From assembly GCA_004028505.1 (NCBI GenBank), contig MTKO01000120.1, positions 1-64,000 of the forward strand: a stretch of DNA of 64,000 nucleotides, in the 5' to 3' direction. Shown one piece after another: positions 18,064 to 28,719 of this stretch. How positions within the stretch are numbered: the first letter of the stretch is position 1; each line of letters starts with the position of its first letter. The notes under the pieces were generated by a model that had not been told where the DNA came from, did no database searches, and saw only the letters and a program-made list of their open reading frames with translations. Source of the stretch: Candidatus Electrothrix aarhusensis (lineage in GTDB: Bacteria > Desulfobacterota > Desulfobulbia > Desulfobulbales > Desulfobulbaceae). Position numbers and translations under genes: made by a program.

Positions 18064-18140
18064 TGGTCGGGGCGGTAGGATTCGAACCTACGACCTCCTG
18101 CTCCCAAGGCAGCACGCTAACCAGGCTGCGCTACGCCCCG
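18064..18140 (-). tRNA. tRNA-Pro (UGG)
   Basis: A 77-base cloverleaf on the minus strand with acceptor CGGGGCG pairing CGCCCCG, discriminator A and an encoded CCA end (18066-18064). The anticodon loop CTTGGGA gives TGG. The T-arm is GTAGGTTCGAATCCTAC. Confidence 0.95.
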
Positions 18141-18283
18141 ACGACGTAATGAATTACGCTTTTCTATATACAAGATTTTCATCTCCTACGCAAGCTTTTT
18201 TAATGCACCGTTCTTTTTTACTTGACCCCACCTATAATTTTATGCTATAAAAGTGCTCATTGACATGAGCAAAGAAAATCTGT

Positions 18284-18359
18284 TCCTCGGTAGCTCAGTT
18301 GGTAGAGCGGGTGGCTGTTAACCACCTTGTCGGCGGTTCGAGTCCGTCCCGAGGAGCCA
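18284..18359 (+). tRNA. tRNA-Asn (GUU)
   Basis: A 76-base cloverleaf with acceptor TCCTCGG pairing CCGAGGA, discriminator G and an encoded CCA. The anticodon loop CTGTTAA gives GTT. It is followed by its own terminator and then, 172 bases on, by asnS, the gene for its cognate synthetase. Confidence 0.96.
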
Positions 18360-18369
18360 TATATATGAA

Positions 18370-18402
18370 AAGCCTGAAGGAGAAATCCTTCGGGCTTTTT
18401 TT
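18370..18402 (+). terminator. intrinsic terminator after tRNA-Asn
   Basis: AAGCCTGAAGG pairs with CCTTCGGGCTT around a six-base loop and ends in T7. It separates tRNA-Asn from asnS, so readthrough would be needed for co-transcription. Confidence 0.8.
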
Positions 18403-18531
18403 GTTTTACGCCCTACATTCTCCCCTCTCTCGTATCCAATCAAATCGAATTGACTGGATATCTCAAAAGTTTTGCGCTAAACATACAAAGATCTCCGTGA
18501 ACCCGTAAACCCTCTCTTGTGATTGAACGTT

Positions 18532-19914
18532 ATGAAACCACGCATTAAAGAACTTCTGGGCACCAAACCGAGTGAACAGCACATCGTCATTGAGGGCTGG
18601 GTACGAACCTGTCGCGACTCCGGCAGCCTCTGTTTTATCGAACTCACAGACGGTTCGTGTTTGTCCGGGATACAGATAATTGCCGAATCATCGTTGAAAA
18701 ATTACGCCGATGAGGTGCGAAACCTCAGCACAGGGACGGCCATCAAGGCCACCGGCACCCTGGTGGAATCACCAGCCAAAGGCCAAACCGTAGAGGTTCG
18801 GGCAGAAAGCATTGAGATACTCGGTCCTGCGGACCCGAGCACCTACCCTTTGCAAAAGAAGCGACACAGCTTTGAGTTTCTCCGCTCCATCAGCCATCTG
18901 CGCCCACGCACTAATGCATTAGGTGCCGTTGCCCGTATTCGCTCCGAGCTGAATTTTGCTATTCATCGTTTTTTCCGGGATCAAGGATTCTTTCAGGTAC
19001 ACACACCGCTTATCACCACTTCAGACTGTGAAGGTGCTGGCGAAATGTTCACCGTCACAGCGCTGTCTGATAAGGAACTTGGAAAAGAAAACCCCTTTGC
19101 CCAGGATTTTTTTGGTCGCAAAGCGAGTTTGACGGTTAGCGGACAGTTGCAGGCAGAAATTTACGCACTCTCTCATGGCCGGGTCTACACCTTCGGTCCC
19201 ACCTTTCGCGCAGAAAATTCAAACACCAGCCGCCATCTGGCCGAATTCTGGATGTTGGAGCCAGAGATGGCCTTTTGTGATCTGAACTGCGACATGGAAA
19301 TCGCCGAGGCCCTGATTCAGGATTTGATCAGCACCGTGTTGGCAAATTGCGCGGATGACCTTGACCTTTTTAACCGATTTGTCAGCAAGGGACTCATTGG
19401 AAAACTGGAAACCGCCTGCCAACAACCCTTTACCCGCATGACCTATAGCCAAGCGATCCAAGAGCTGGAGGGCGTGAAACAGCAATTTGAATATCCTGTT
19501 GCCTGGGGAAGTGATCTTCAGGCAGAACATGAACGCTTTCTCTGCGAAGAGATTGCAGGCAGGCCTGTGATTGTCATTGATTACCCCAAGACCATCAAAC
19601 CGTTTTACATGCGCCAGAACGAGGACGGCAAGACCGTTGCGGCAATGGATATCCTGGTGCCGGGTATAGGAGAACTGGTAGGCGGCAGCCAACGAGAGGA
19701 ACGCCTAGACCTCTTAACAGCCCGCATGCAAGAGGATGGGCTTGGCCTGGAAGAATACAGCTGGTACTTGGATCTGCGCAGGTACGGCTCTGTGCCCCAC
19801 TCCGGCTTTGGTCTCGGTTTTGAACGACTGGTTCAATTCGTCACCGGCATGAGCAATATCCGAGACGTGATCCCCTTCCCAAGGCACCCGGCAATGCTCC
19901 CTGCTGACAAATAA
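18532..19914 (+). CDS. asnS: asparaginyl-tRNA synthetase
   Basis: A class IIb synthetase that charges tRNA-Asn with asparagine. The N-terminal OB-fold (residues about 15-105) carries [12 protein letters not shown] for the anticodon. The catalytic core has motif 2 [11 protein letters not shown] and motif 3 [13 protein letters not shown], with DCEGAGEMF between them marking AsnRS rather than AspRS. It is about 460 residues, normal for the family. ATG 18532 is preferred over a TTG nine bases earlier. A complete AsnRS suggests direct Asn charging rather than only the GatCAB route. Confidence 0.95.
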   Translation: MKPRIKELLGTKPSEQHIVIEGWVRTCRDSGSLCFIELTDGSCLSGIQIIAESSLKNYADEVRNLSTGTAIKATGTLVESPAKGQTVEVRAESIEILGPADPSTYPLQKKRHSFEFLRSISHLRPRTNALGAVARIRSELNFAIHRFFRDQGFFQVHTPLITTSDCEGAGEMFTVTALSDKELGKENPFAQDFFGRKASLTVSGQLQAEIYALSHGRVYTFGPTFRAENSNTSRHLAEFWMLEPEMAFCDLNCDMEIAEALIQDLISTVLANCADDLDLFNRFVSKGLIGKLETACQQPFTRMTYSQAIQELEGVKQQFEYPVAWGSDLQAEHERFLCEEIAGRPVIVIDYPKTIKPFYMRQNEDGKTVAAMDILVPGIGELVGGSQREERLDLLTARMQEDGLGLEEYSWYLDLRRYGSVPHSGFGLGFERLVQFVTGMSNIRDVIPFPRHPAMLPADK

Positions 19915-19966
19915 ACAGCGGAGTGCAATTCAAAAAATATTTCAATCTCAACGCAACGAACATAAC

Positions 19967-20626
19967 ATGGCATTAAATCAGAAGAAACTCCAAAAGAAAA
20001 AGGCCAAACAGGCCGCAAAAAGCAAGGCCCGAAAAGCAGCACAAAAACAAAAGGGTTTTATGGCTAGGGTAAACCATAGCATGGCAATACAGAAGGCATT
20101 CAGCGCCCCGGTATATGAATGCTGGGAGCCGGAACCGCTCTTTGATCAAAGCAGCAACGTGGGTATCGGTTCGGTCATCATCACCCGAAAAACAAGCAAT
20201 GGCGATATCCTTGCGAGCGTTTTTCTCGTGGATGCCTATTGCCTTGGCGTTAAAGACTGTTTTGTCAGAATGTTTAACGAAGAGACCTACCCTTCTTTTC
20301 TGAAAGAGGTCAACAGACAGGGGAAGCTCAAAAAAATTCATCCCACCTGCGCCAGAAAAATCATCGAAAAAGCAGGAGAATATGCCGCTGACCTAGGCTT
20401 CTCACCGCATACAGACTACCGGGAAGCCAAAAAAATCTTTGGGGATATCGACAGTGCTGCCTGCCCTCGTTCCTTTGAATTCGGCAAAAACGGCAAGCCC
20501 TTGTATATTGCCGGTCCCTATGATAAACCGAAATTTGTAAAGAACGTGCTGGCTAAACTGGCAAAGAAATCTGGGCCAGATGGATATCATTACGTCGCTC
20601 ACATAGACGACGATTTTCTTTTATAA
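19967..20626 (+). CDS. conserved protein of unknown function with a basic N-terminal tail
   Basis: A 219-residue soluble protein. The first 30 residues are almost all K, A, Q and R, suggesting binding to nucleic acid or ribosomes. The rest is compact, with repeated blocks GSVIITRKTSNGDILASVFLVDAYCLGVKDCF, HPTCARKIIEKAGEYAADLGF and a C-terminal DGYHYVAHIDDDF. It is 52 bases downstream of asnS on the same strand and ends before a strong terminator, so the two probably form one transcription unit. No family name is recognised. Confidence 0.7.
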   Translation: MALNQKKLQKKKAKQAAKSKARKAAQKQKGFMARVNHSMAIQKAFSAPVYECWEPEPLFDQSSNVGIGSVIITRKTSNGDILASVFLVDAYCLGVKDCFVRMFNEETYPSFLKEVNRQGKLKKIHPTCARKIIEKAGEYAADLGFSPHTDYREAKKIFGDIDSAACPRSFEFGKNGKPLYIAGPYDKPKFVKNVLAKLAKKSGPDGYHYVAHIDDDFLL

Positions 20627-20700
20627 CCGGGAAGCAAGGCTTCTTTGCCCCTAACAGGGCTGTATCCAGCAGCAGGGTACCTCCCTGGACCAAAAAGCAA

Positions 20701-20736
20701 AACGGGATGTGCCTTGCGGCACATCCCGTTTTTTTA
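20701..20736. terminator. bidirectional intrinsic terminator
   Basis: AACGGGATGTGCC pairs perfectly with GGCACATCCCGTT around TTGC and is followed by T8 on the plus strand, with an A-rich tract on the other side. It sits between convergent transcription units (asnS-unknown and secDF). Confidence 0.85.
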
Positions 20737-20739
20737 TGC

Positions 20740-23303
20740 TTATCGCTTCTTCAGCGAAAGCAACGGGCTGGCAATAAATACCGAAGAATAAGTACCCACA
20801 ATCACACCGGCCAGCAGGGCAAACGAGAAATCATGGATTGCTGAACCGCCAAAGAAGAACAGGGCAAACAGGACCAGAGAGGTGGTCAGCGAGGTCACCA
20901 TAGAACGGCCCAGTGTATCGTTGATACTGATGTTGATGATCTCATTAAAGTCTTTCTCATGGAAGCGTCCCATGTTTTCTCTGATGCGGTCAAAGACAAC
21001 CACCGAGTCGTTCAGAGAATAGCCTGCCAGGGTGAGCAGAGCCGTAACCAGGAGCAGGTTTACCTCTACATCAAGTATCCAACAGATGCCCAATACCACC
21101 AGTACATCGTGGAAGGTGGCTGCCGCAGCTGCCAAACCGAAGCTAAAGTCAAAGCGGATAGCCAGATAGAGCAATACGCCGATCAGAGAAATAACAATGG
21201 CCTCAATAGCCTTATTCCGCAGAACATTGGATACCGAGGAGCCGATCTCGGACTGGCTCTCCAGCACAAAGGTATTGCCTTGCTGCTTGGCCAGCACCGC
21301 CGTAATCTCATCACCCAAGTGACCCACTGTTTCTTCTGTCTTTTTCACCTTCACGATCAGACGATTTTCTCCAGTCACCTGTTGGAGATCCACGGAACCG
21401 AAATCCCCGTTTTTCAGGGCATCCCGAATAGGTTTCAGCTGAAATGGCTGGTCCGCCTTGTACTGCAACAGCGAACCGCCGGAGAAGTCAACCCCGAGAT
21501 TGGCCTGACCGAGCAGAATCTCGACAAAGGACACGGTACCGAAAATAACAAGCAGTGCTGAGGCGGTAAAGGCAATCTTTTTTACCCCCATGAAATCAAA
21601 ATTGGGTTTCCTGACAAATTGCATAAATTTCAACTCATGCAATTTCCGACTGCTGAACATCCAGTCGTAGGCTAGGCGGGTGCAGAACAGGACAGCAAAA
21701 AGGTTAAAGATGATCCCCAGAGACAGGGTGATAGCAAAACCCTTAATCGGGCCAGTACCAAAGAGAAACAGAGCCAAAGCCGTAATCAGGGTAGTAACCT
21801 GTGAGTCGACAATAGACGAGAAGGCCTTTCCGAAACCGATATCCACCCCGGATCGGGCTGATTTGCCTAAGACGAATTCTTCTCGCATGCGTTCAAAGAT
21901 CAGAACATTGGCGTCCACCGCCATACCGATAGAGAGAATAATACCGGCAATACCAGGCAGGGTCAGGGTGGCTCCGAGCATGGCCAGTCCGGCAAAGAGG
22001 AAGAGGATATTCAGGGCCAGGGCCAGATCGGCAATAACTCCAGAGAGTCGATAGTATATGACCATGAAAACCAGGACCATCAGGGCTCCAAACAAACCGG
22101 ACATAAGTCCTTTGTTGATAGAGTCCTGTCCTAAGCTGGCTCCGACCGTCATATTCTGGATGATCTCAACCGGGGCAGGCAAGGCACCGACCCGGAGAAC
22201 AATGGCTAGATCGCTGGCCTCTGTATGGGTGAAGCTCCCTGAGATCTGGCTGAACCGCCGAGGATACGTTCGTTAATGTTCGGGGCGGAGCGCACCACCC
22301 CGTCCAGGACAATAGCCAGCTGTCTGTTGACGTTGGCCTCAGTGATGTCGGCAAATATATCACCGCCGTCACTGGTAAGGCTCAGGCTGACCAAGGGTTC
22401 GTTAAAATTGCCGCCGTAGCCAACCCGGGCATCCTTGACCATGTCACCGGTCATGAGCACCGGGCTTTCCAGCAGGACAGGTTTCTTGTTTTCTTTTTTG
22501 GGATTTTGCTCATCCACAATAACCTGGAAGGCAATTTCTGTTCCCTTGGGTAGGCTGGCCTGGAGGCCCAGGTTAAGCTGTTTGAGCTGTTCAGCATCAC
22601 CGCCTTCATGCCATTGGCCAGCAGCTTTTGCCTGATCAACCAGCTCCTGCAGGTTCACACTCTGCTGAGAAACCAACTTAAATTCCAGCTGGGCCGTGCT
22701 CTTAATGAGGTCTTTTGCCCGTTCATGGTCTTTAATACCAGGCAGCTGGACCACAATTTCATCATCGCCCTGGCGGACGATGACCGGGTCGCCGACACCG
22801 AATTGGTCAACACGATTTCTGATAATTTCCAGGGATTGGTCAACAGCATTTTGACGAACAAAGTCGACCTTATCCTGGGTCAGCTTCAGCGTGATGCGGG
22901 GAAAGCTGCCCTCTTCCGACTGTACATCAATGTCCAGGTCTTGAAAATCTTCTTTGATGATTTCATTAATTTCTCCCAGAACGCCGGTATTGGGTAGGGT
23001 GAAAATAACCTGGGCAGGATCGGGTGAGTCCAACTGCACGACAGAAATATTTTTCTTTGCTAAGCCCTTTTTCAGGTCCTGAGCAGAAAGACCAAGGGCG
23101 TTGGAAACCGCCTTGTCCAGGTCGACCCGCAGAACCATATGGACACCGCCCTGAAGGTCCAGACCGAGTTTCAGCCCTTGCGGGGCTAGATATTTCCTCC
23201 ACCAGTCCGGCGAATCCTTGTAAAAGGATGGCACAATGGTCATGACGGAAAAGAGGATGAGGGTAAAAAGCAGCCCGATCTTAAGTTTCAGGTTGGTATT
23301 CAT
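20740..23303 (-). CDS. secDF: SecD-SecF fused translocase subunit (one frame break)
   Basis: SecDF uses the proton gradient to pull secreted proteins through SecYEG in the inner membrane. The start [15 protein letters not shown] at 23303 opens the first membrane helix and is followed by [15 protein letters not shown] (SecD). After the six-helix SecD block the frame continues directly into SecF ([29 protein letters not shown]), so the two proteins are one gene of about 854 residues. The frame breaks at about 22249; adding one C restores [24 protein letters not shown] ribosome site lies just upstream. Without correction it would be read as two proteins split inside SecD. Confidence 0.9.
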
Positions 23304-23472
23304 GGATGTCTTCCCAGGTAAACGAATAGTATTTAACGTGGATGAACGAATCAGCTCAATTATCTTTTGATACAAGGTGACGAGAAAATATTCAGGAATA
23401 TACGTCAGGAAGGGATATCTTGCAACGTTGGGAATACATTTTTTCTTTGTTTCTCCGTATTCGGTGAAAAAA

Positions 23473-24269
23473 TTACTCTGTAGGAGGCGAAAAATGCTCT
23501 CCAGACTCGGGCGGAAATCGTTTTCTGTTGATCGCTGCCGCCATACAGGCAGCCCCGAATCCGTTGTCGATATTAACCACAGCCATTCCGGAAGCACAGC
23601 TGTTGAGCATGCCGAGCAGGGCTGAAAAGCCGCCTGCCCCGGTTCCATAGCCAATGGAACTGGGCACGGCAATCACCGGTGCTGGGGTTATACCTGCCAC
23701 CACTGAGGGCAAAGCCCCTTCCATACCAGCCACCACGATCAGAACAGAGGCCTGCTGAAGCCGTTCTCCGTGAGCAAGAATACGGTGGATGCCAGCGACT
23801 CCAGCATCATACAAGGTTTCGACCGAATGACCGAAATATTTAAGGCAGAGCCGTGCTTCCTCGGCAACCGGCATATCAGAGGTGCCTGCTGTCACTATCA
23901 TTACAGTTCCTCTGCTGATGTTTTCGGGGATATACTCTTCGTTGCCGGTGAGCAAACCAGAGGTCTTCTGGTACCTTATTCCCTTAACCCGCTCACAGAC
24001 TTGGTCTGCCTTACGTTGGTCAACACGGGTGGCTAACACCACGGTCGGACGCTTGAGCATGGCCTGAAGAATGTCTACCAGCTGATCCACGGTTTTGCTT
24101 TCACCGAAAACAGCTTCAGGGAGTCCAGTGCGGAGAATGCGGTGATGATCCAGACGAGCTGCATCCAATACTTCCACCGGCGGTAGGCGTATTTTTTTCA
24201 AGGCCTGTTCAGGTTTATTCTTCCGTTTTTCACTCGTTGCAGTAAAGTGAAAAGTTCTTGTTCATTCAT
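23473..24269 (-). CDS. larB: LarB, nickel-pincer cofactor biosynthesis (one frame break)
   Basis: LarB carboxylates and hydrolyses nicotinic acid adenine dinucleotide, the first step to the nickel-pincer nucleotide of lactate racemase-type enzymes. Recognised by DHHRILRTGLPEAVFGE, TAGTSDMPVAEEA, DAGVAGIHRIL, VVAGMEGALPSVVAG and a terminal NIDNGFGAA, the PurE-like domain with the LarB N-terminal extension. The first 19 codons (MNEQELFTLLQRVKNGRINL) lie in another frame. One base added at about 24210 (GG for G) joins them to QALKKIRLPPVE and gives 265 residues. It lies upstream of secDF on the same strand; larC and larE are not in the window. Confidence 0.88.
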
Positions 24270-24524
24270 AGATTCATGTTCTGTGGTAGGATGGGATAAT
24301 CAAAAAGACAGCTGCAAGAGACAACGAGGGGAGACACCGGAGAGAGACAAACATGTCGTAGGTCCAGATTTTCTCTGTCCCAACAAAAATATGTTGTTTC
24401 TTCAGCTTCTTCGCAGCAAAGAAGACGGATTCCAGTAGCCATGTAGCGATTATCCTTGTATACTTTAAAAGTATGCGTGTAAATATATAAGTATAATCAA
24501 TAATCATTCTTTGACCGCTTTACC

Positions 24525-27500
24525 ATGAAAATATTCAGCGAAAAAAATATCGGTAAACTGATTATCCTTAACTCAAGCTTGGTTGCCCTGCTGATGTGGT
24601 TGGGAATTATAGCGCATACCTTCTGGGATTCTAAAATTAATCTCAAAATGGAACTTCTCCAGATGGAGGAGGAGTATATAAAAAATAAAAAAATCAGCGT
24701 GCGCGAGTCAGTGCTTGATTTTATCCGCAGTATAGATATGCGGGAGCAGACGACTAATAACGTGCTACGGAACACCCTGAAAGATCAGGTGGAGCAGATC
24801 CATTCCATTGCCCTGCATTTGTACCGACAAAATGCAGCCACAATGAACAAAGATGCACTAGAGAATCTCATTATTGAGGCGATTCGGCCTATTACCTTCA
24901 ATAATGGACGGAATTATTTCTTTATCCGCTCCATGTCCGGTATCACCAAACTCTGGCCCCCTGATCCTGAGCAGGAGGGCAAGAGTATCTATAATAACAG
25001 CAATGAAAACAGATTGCAGGTCTTCAATAATATGTTTGCCACGGCCCGTCATAACGGCAGCGGATTTAATGAATATCTCTGGCCCAAGCCGGGCGAGGAT
25101 AAAAAAAAACTTTTTCAAAAAATAGCCTACATTAAGCAGTTTGAGCCCTTTGATTGGTATATAGGATCAGGCGATTATCTGGTTGAGGTTGAACGTGATG
25201 CCCAGCAGCATGTCACAAAGATTATCAATCAGCACGCCAGTCAAACAGATGACGAGTACATGTTTATCCTGGATCTTCGCAGCATGAAGGGAGGTAAAAA
25301 ATTTGCCACCATGCTCGTGAACCCTAATCGGCCGGATCCGTTGGACGATCTTCTCAGTGATGAGTACCAGGATATGCAAGGGGAAAAATTTCGAGAAAAA
25401 TTTCTCAACGGTCTGAAAGAACATGGTGAGGTCTTTGTTAAGTATCGGGATCAAAAACCGGGGACTGATGAAGTTCGCCCCAAGATGTCCTATTTTAAAC
25501 TCTACTCGAAATGGAGCTGGATCATTGCCAGAGGCTTTTATTTTGATGACCTGCTTGCTCAAATAGACCGACTCAAGGCGCAGCATGAAAAGACTTTTTA
25601 CGAAAAAATAAAAATTTCTTTTGCTATTTTATGTTTTATCCTCCTCAGCGCCCTTTGTATCTCCCTGCTTTTCTCACATAAAGTGCGAACGCTCTTTCTC
25701 TCCTATCGACAGCGCTTGGAAAAATCGAACCGGGAACTGACCAAGGCTATGGACAAGGCCCATGCTGCCACCATTGCCAAGTCTGAGTTCTTGGCCAATA
25801 TGAGCCATGAAATCAGAACACCCATGAACGGCATTATTAATCTTTCTGAATTGGCCCTAGAAACGGAACTGACCGACAAACAGTCTGATTATATGAAAAA
25901 GATCCTTTTTTCTTCGAAAAATCTTTTAGAGATCATCAATGATATTCTGGATTTTTCGAAGATTGAAGCCGGAATGCTCACTATCGAAAAGGTTTATTTT
26001 GACCTCCCTGGCCTGTTCGATAAACTCATGCTGATGTTTACTGAGCAGAGCCAACGCAAGAAATTACAACTCACTCTTGATTTGCCCTCGGATCTGCCGG
26101 AAAATGTTATCGGTGACCCCATGCGCCTGTATCAAGTGTTGTCCAACCTTATTGGCAATGCTATTAAATTCACCGAGCAGGGCAAGATTAGTGTTACAGC
26201 CGGGGTAGTGCAGCGTAAATTGGAACGTGCAGTTGTCCAGTTCACAGTGAGCGATACCGGTATCGGGATTGCCCAGGAAAAAATAGCCCTTCTTTTTGAA
26301 TCCTTTACCCAGGCGGATAATTCGACGGCAAGGAAGTACGGTGGAACCGGCCTGGGGCTTACAATTTGTAAACGGCTTGTCTCTCTGATGGGCGGCAAGC
26401 TGTCCGTGGAGAGTGAGGTAGGGCGCGGGAGTCATTTTTCTTTTTCTCTGAGTTTTGCTCTCAATGGTATGGAAAAAGAAAACGATAATGCCAGCGGCAC
26501 AAGCGAAACCGCTGCGGCAATGGCTACCATCCGCTATGCTCGTATTTTGCTGGTCGAAGATAATATTATCAATCAGCAGGTGGCCCAGGAGATCCTTGCC
26601 AAGGCAAACCTGCATGTGGAAACGGTTAATAACGGAAAAGAGGCTGTTGAGGCAGTAGCTGCCAAAGATTTTGATGCCGTGCTCATGGATATCCAGATGC
26701 CGGTTATGGATGGCTATGAGGCAACAAAGATGATTCGTCAGGATTTGGGAAAAACAGATCTCCCCATCCTTGCCATGACCGCCCATGCCGTGAGTGAAGA
26801 GCGGGATAAATGCTTCCGAATCGGCATGAATGACCATATTGCCAAGCCGATTAATCGGAACACGCTCTTCTTAGCATTAAGCAACTGGATCGGAGAAACA
26901 GCTCAACGACAGAGTGAAAAACAGGCAGCAGATATCGACCTGTTCGCTGTTGCTCCACAAGAGAGTCATAGGAGCCACAGGAGCCATCCACATGATCCGT
27001 TGAGACAACTCCTTGCCGAGGCAGAAAGAGGAGAGGCCCCGACCGGTATTGATTTTGCAGGAGGCTTGCAGCGTGTTGAAGGGAATGAAAAGCTTTACCT
27101 GAAGTTACTGAAAAGTTTTTGCCGAGACCAGAAAGAATCTTTAGGCAACATACCGGAACTCATCAAAAAGGATAACAAAAAAGACGCCAAGTATTTTGCT
27201 CATAGTCTCAAAGGGGTTGCTGGCAATATCGGCATGTCGGAGTTACAGAAATTATCCAGCCGGGCAGAACAAAAAGCCAGCCACGGAACAAATGAAGAAT
27301 TCAGGAAAACATTTCAAGATCTTATTCAAGAGCTCAATCAAACTATTGAGTACCTTGCTCCCCGTGTCGAGGCACCTGCAAAGCAGGAGAAGCAGAAAGA
27401 ACAGATGAGTGCAGCAGCAGAGCCCGCAAATGAACATGATCGCCGTAAAGCCCTGTTGCTCCTCCGGCGACTAGCTGTTCTCCTGAAACAGTCGGATTTT

Positions 27501-27653
27501 TCGTCCTTACAGTTTCTGGAAGGGAATCAGCAAATAGTGAGAGCCTTGCTGGATGAACCGTCCTTATCAAAACTGACAAGCTCTATTGAGGGTTTCCATT
27601 TTAAGAATGCCCTCAGCCTGATTAATGCAATTATTGAGAAGGAAAAATCCTGA
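24525..27653 (+). CDS. Cache-domain hybrid sensor kinase (HisKA-HATPase-REC-Hpt)
   Basis: A 1042-residue membrane sensor. Helix 1 (about 8-32) and helix 2 (about 362-386) enclose a periplasmic double-Cache region whose two repeats end in WYIGSGDYLVEV and WIIARGFYFDDL. Cytoplasmic parts follow in order: HisKA with NMSHEIRTPMNG (H428), HATPase with GTGLGLTICKRL, a receiver with VLMDIQMPVMDGYE (D722), an Hpt domain with FAHSLKGVAGNIG (H893) and an unassigned helical tail. All phosphorelay residues are present, so H428-D722-H893 transfer inside one chain is expected. No output domain is included. A separate Hpt protein is encoded convergently next door. Confidence 0.9.
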   Translation: MKIFSEKNIGKLIILNSSLVALLMWLGIIAHTFWDSKINLKMELLQMEEEYIKNKKISVRESVLDFIRSIDMREQTTNNVLRNTLKDQVEQIHSIALHLYRQNAATMNKDALENLIIEAIRPITFNNGRNYFFIRSMSGITKLWPPDPEQEGKSIYNNSNENRLQVFNNMFATARHNGSGFNEYLWPKPGEDKKKLFQKIAYIKQFEPFDWYIGSGDYLVEVERDAQQHVTKIINQHASQTDDEYMFILDLRSMKGGKKFATMLVNPNRPDPLDDLLSDEYQDMQGEKFREKFLNGLKEHGEVFVKYRDQKPGTDEVRPKMSYFKLYSKWSWIIARGFYFDDLLAQIDRLKAQHEKTFYEKIKISFAILCFILLSALCISLLFSHKVRTLFLSYRQRLEKSNRELTKAMDKAHAATIAKSEFLANMSHEIRTPMNGIINLSELALETELTDKQSDYMKKILFSSKNLLEIINDILDFSKIEAGMLTIEKVYFDLPGLFDKLMLMFTEQSQRKKLQLTLDLPSDLPENVIGDPMRLYQVLSNLIGNAIKFTEQGKISVTAGVVQRKLERAVVQFTVSDTGIGIAQEKIALLFESFTQADNSTARKYGGTGLGLTICKRLVSLMGGKLSVESEVGRGSHFSFSLSFALNGMEKENDNASGTSETAAAMATIRYARILLVEDNIINQQVAQEILAKANLHVETVNNGKEAVEAVAAKDFDAVLMDIQMPVMDGYEATKMIRQDLGKTDLPILAMTAHAVSEERDKCFRIGMNDHIAKPINRNTLFLALSNWIGETAQRQSEKQAADIDLFAVAPQESHRSHRSHPHDPLRQLLAEAERGEAPTGIDFAGGLQRVEGNEKLYLKLLKSFCRDQKESLGNIPELIKKDNKKDAKYFAHSLKGVAGNIGMSELQKLSSRAEQKASHGTNEEFRKTFQDLIQELNQTIEYLAPRVEAPAKQEKQKEQMSAAAEPANEHDRRKALLLLRRLAVLLKQSDFSSLQFLEGNQQIVRALLDEPSLSKLTSSIEGFHFKNALSLINAIIEKEKS

Positions 27654-27684
27654 GGAGATAGCAGATAGAAAAAAAAGGGGAGGG

Positions 27685-28302
27685 TTAAAATGTACGGTTG
27701 CGAAGCCTGATCTGGAGCATTGCCAACTTTTCAGCGACCTGTTTGTACTCAAAACGGTTAATATACGCTTCCCAGGTGTTCACTTCCTCTGTTACCACTG
27801 TATTTCTAACAATTTTCTGGAGATTGACGTAGCATCCCAAGGCGTTGAAGTCCCCGACCCGGAGATAGGCATCAAGTTTTTCCAACAAAGGGAGAAGAAT
27901 ATCTAGGTCTACATCTTTTTCCGTAGTAGGAGCGGGGTCATTATCTTCCAGATCATGCAAAAGAGCAGCTATAGATCGGAGAACAGTTTTCAGGATAGTG
28001 GCAAAGTCCTGTAAGGCATTCTCCGTTTTTCCCTGGGTAATGGCAATCTCTAAGGCAGCAGAGGCCAAGTATAACTCTGTTGCCCCGAGGCTTCCAGAAA
28101 CACCTTTTGTAGAATGAGCCTGGATACGGGCTTTTTTTTCTTCGTTATTCGCTAGGTTATCTGTTATCTTTTTTGCCAAATCATGATTGCACTCGGCGAA
28201 TTTTTTCAGCAGCTTGATGTACAAATCTTTATTTCCTTCAAGCTGTTTGATACCTGCTTGAATATCCAGACAGGGAAGGCTGCGGGGCAGTTTTTCCGAC
28301 AT
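27685..28302 (-). CDS. stand-alone Hpt-domain protein
   Basis: A 205-residue cytoplasmic protein. Residues about 10-115 form an Hpt domain with the phosphorylatable H63 in QAHSTKGVSGSLGA. The second half (130-205) is helical and unassigned. Its opening LDIQAGIKQLEGNKDLYIKLLKKF closely echoes the Hpt segment of the adjacent kinase (IDFAGGLQRVEGNEKLYLKLLKSF), and its tail also resembles the kinase tail (LLPLLEKLDAYLRVGDFNALG). It probably arose by duplication of that C-terminus. It faces the kinase gene tail to tail, 31 bases apart. Confidence 0.8.
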   Translation of the reverse strand: MSEKLPRSLPCLDIQAGIKQLEGNKDLYIKLLKKFAECNHDLAKKITDNLANNEEKKARIQAHSTKGVSGSLGATELYLASAALEIAITQGKTENALQDFATILKTVLRSIAALLHDLEDNDPAPTTEKDVDLDILLPLLEKLDAYLRVGDFNALGCYVNLQKIVRNTVVTEEVNTWEAYINRFEYKQVAEKLAMLQIRLRNRTF

Positions 28303-28413
28303 TCTTCACCTCTTTATTATTCAGGGGGATCCCGGTATTATTGGAATTATGCTTATTATGAAAAGCAACAGGCTTGGATCTGATCAACAGGAAGGTTAGA
28401 AAAAAATGTAACG

Positions 28414-28511
28414 TGGCGGAAGTGCATGGGAATCGAACCCACCTGCCGGGCTGTTCACCCGGCACACCGGATTTGAAGTCCGGGAGGGCCACCAGTGCCC
28501 TTTCCACTTCC
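28414..28511 (-). tRNA. selC: tRNA-Sec (UCA), selenocysteine
   Basis: A 98-base tRNA on the minus strand with anticodon TCA in the loop CTTCAAA. It has the long acceptor stem GGAAGTG...CACTTCC, the very long variable arm (TGCCGGGTGAACAGCCCGGCA) found only in tRNA-Sec and tRNA-Ser/Leu, the T-arm GTGGGTTCGATTCCCAT, discriminator G and an encoded CCA. It implies that UGA is decoded as selenocysteine in this organism. selA, selB and selD are not nearby. No gene in the window shows a convincing in-frame UGA. Confidence 0.95.
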
Positions 28512-28719
28512 AACAGCAGGTCTATAAATAGAACATAATATCGCATATAATAACTATTGACCTGAAAAACAACTTATTATTATAATAATCGTATTTTTTC
28601 GGATACTGGAAGCTCGACAATATTGACTTTAAGAGATATGTTAAGAGATATTTTTTGTACTGTTTTTTTCCGAGTTTTCTGATTACTTATCAACCACCGA
28701 ATATAAAAACTGTTTTCTC

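Noticed and set aside
24202-24269. In-frame TGA in larB read as selenocysteine, given the presence of tRNA-Sec
   Set aside because: A single added base restores the family sequence directly, and no cysteine stands at this place in other LarB proteins.
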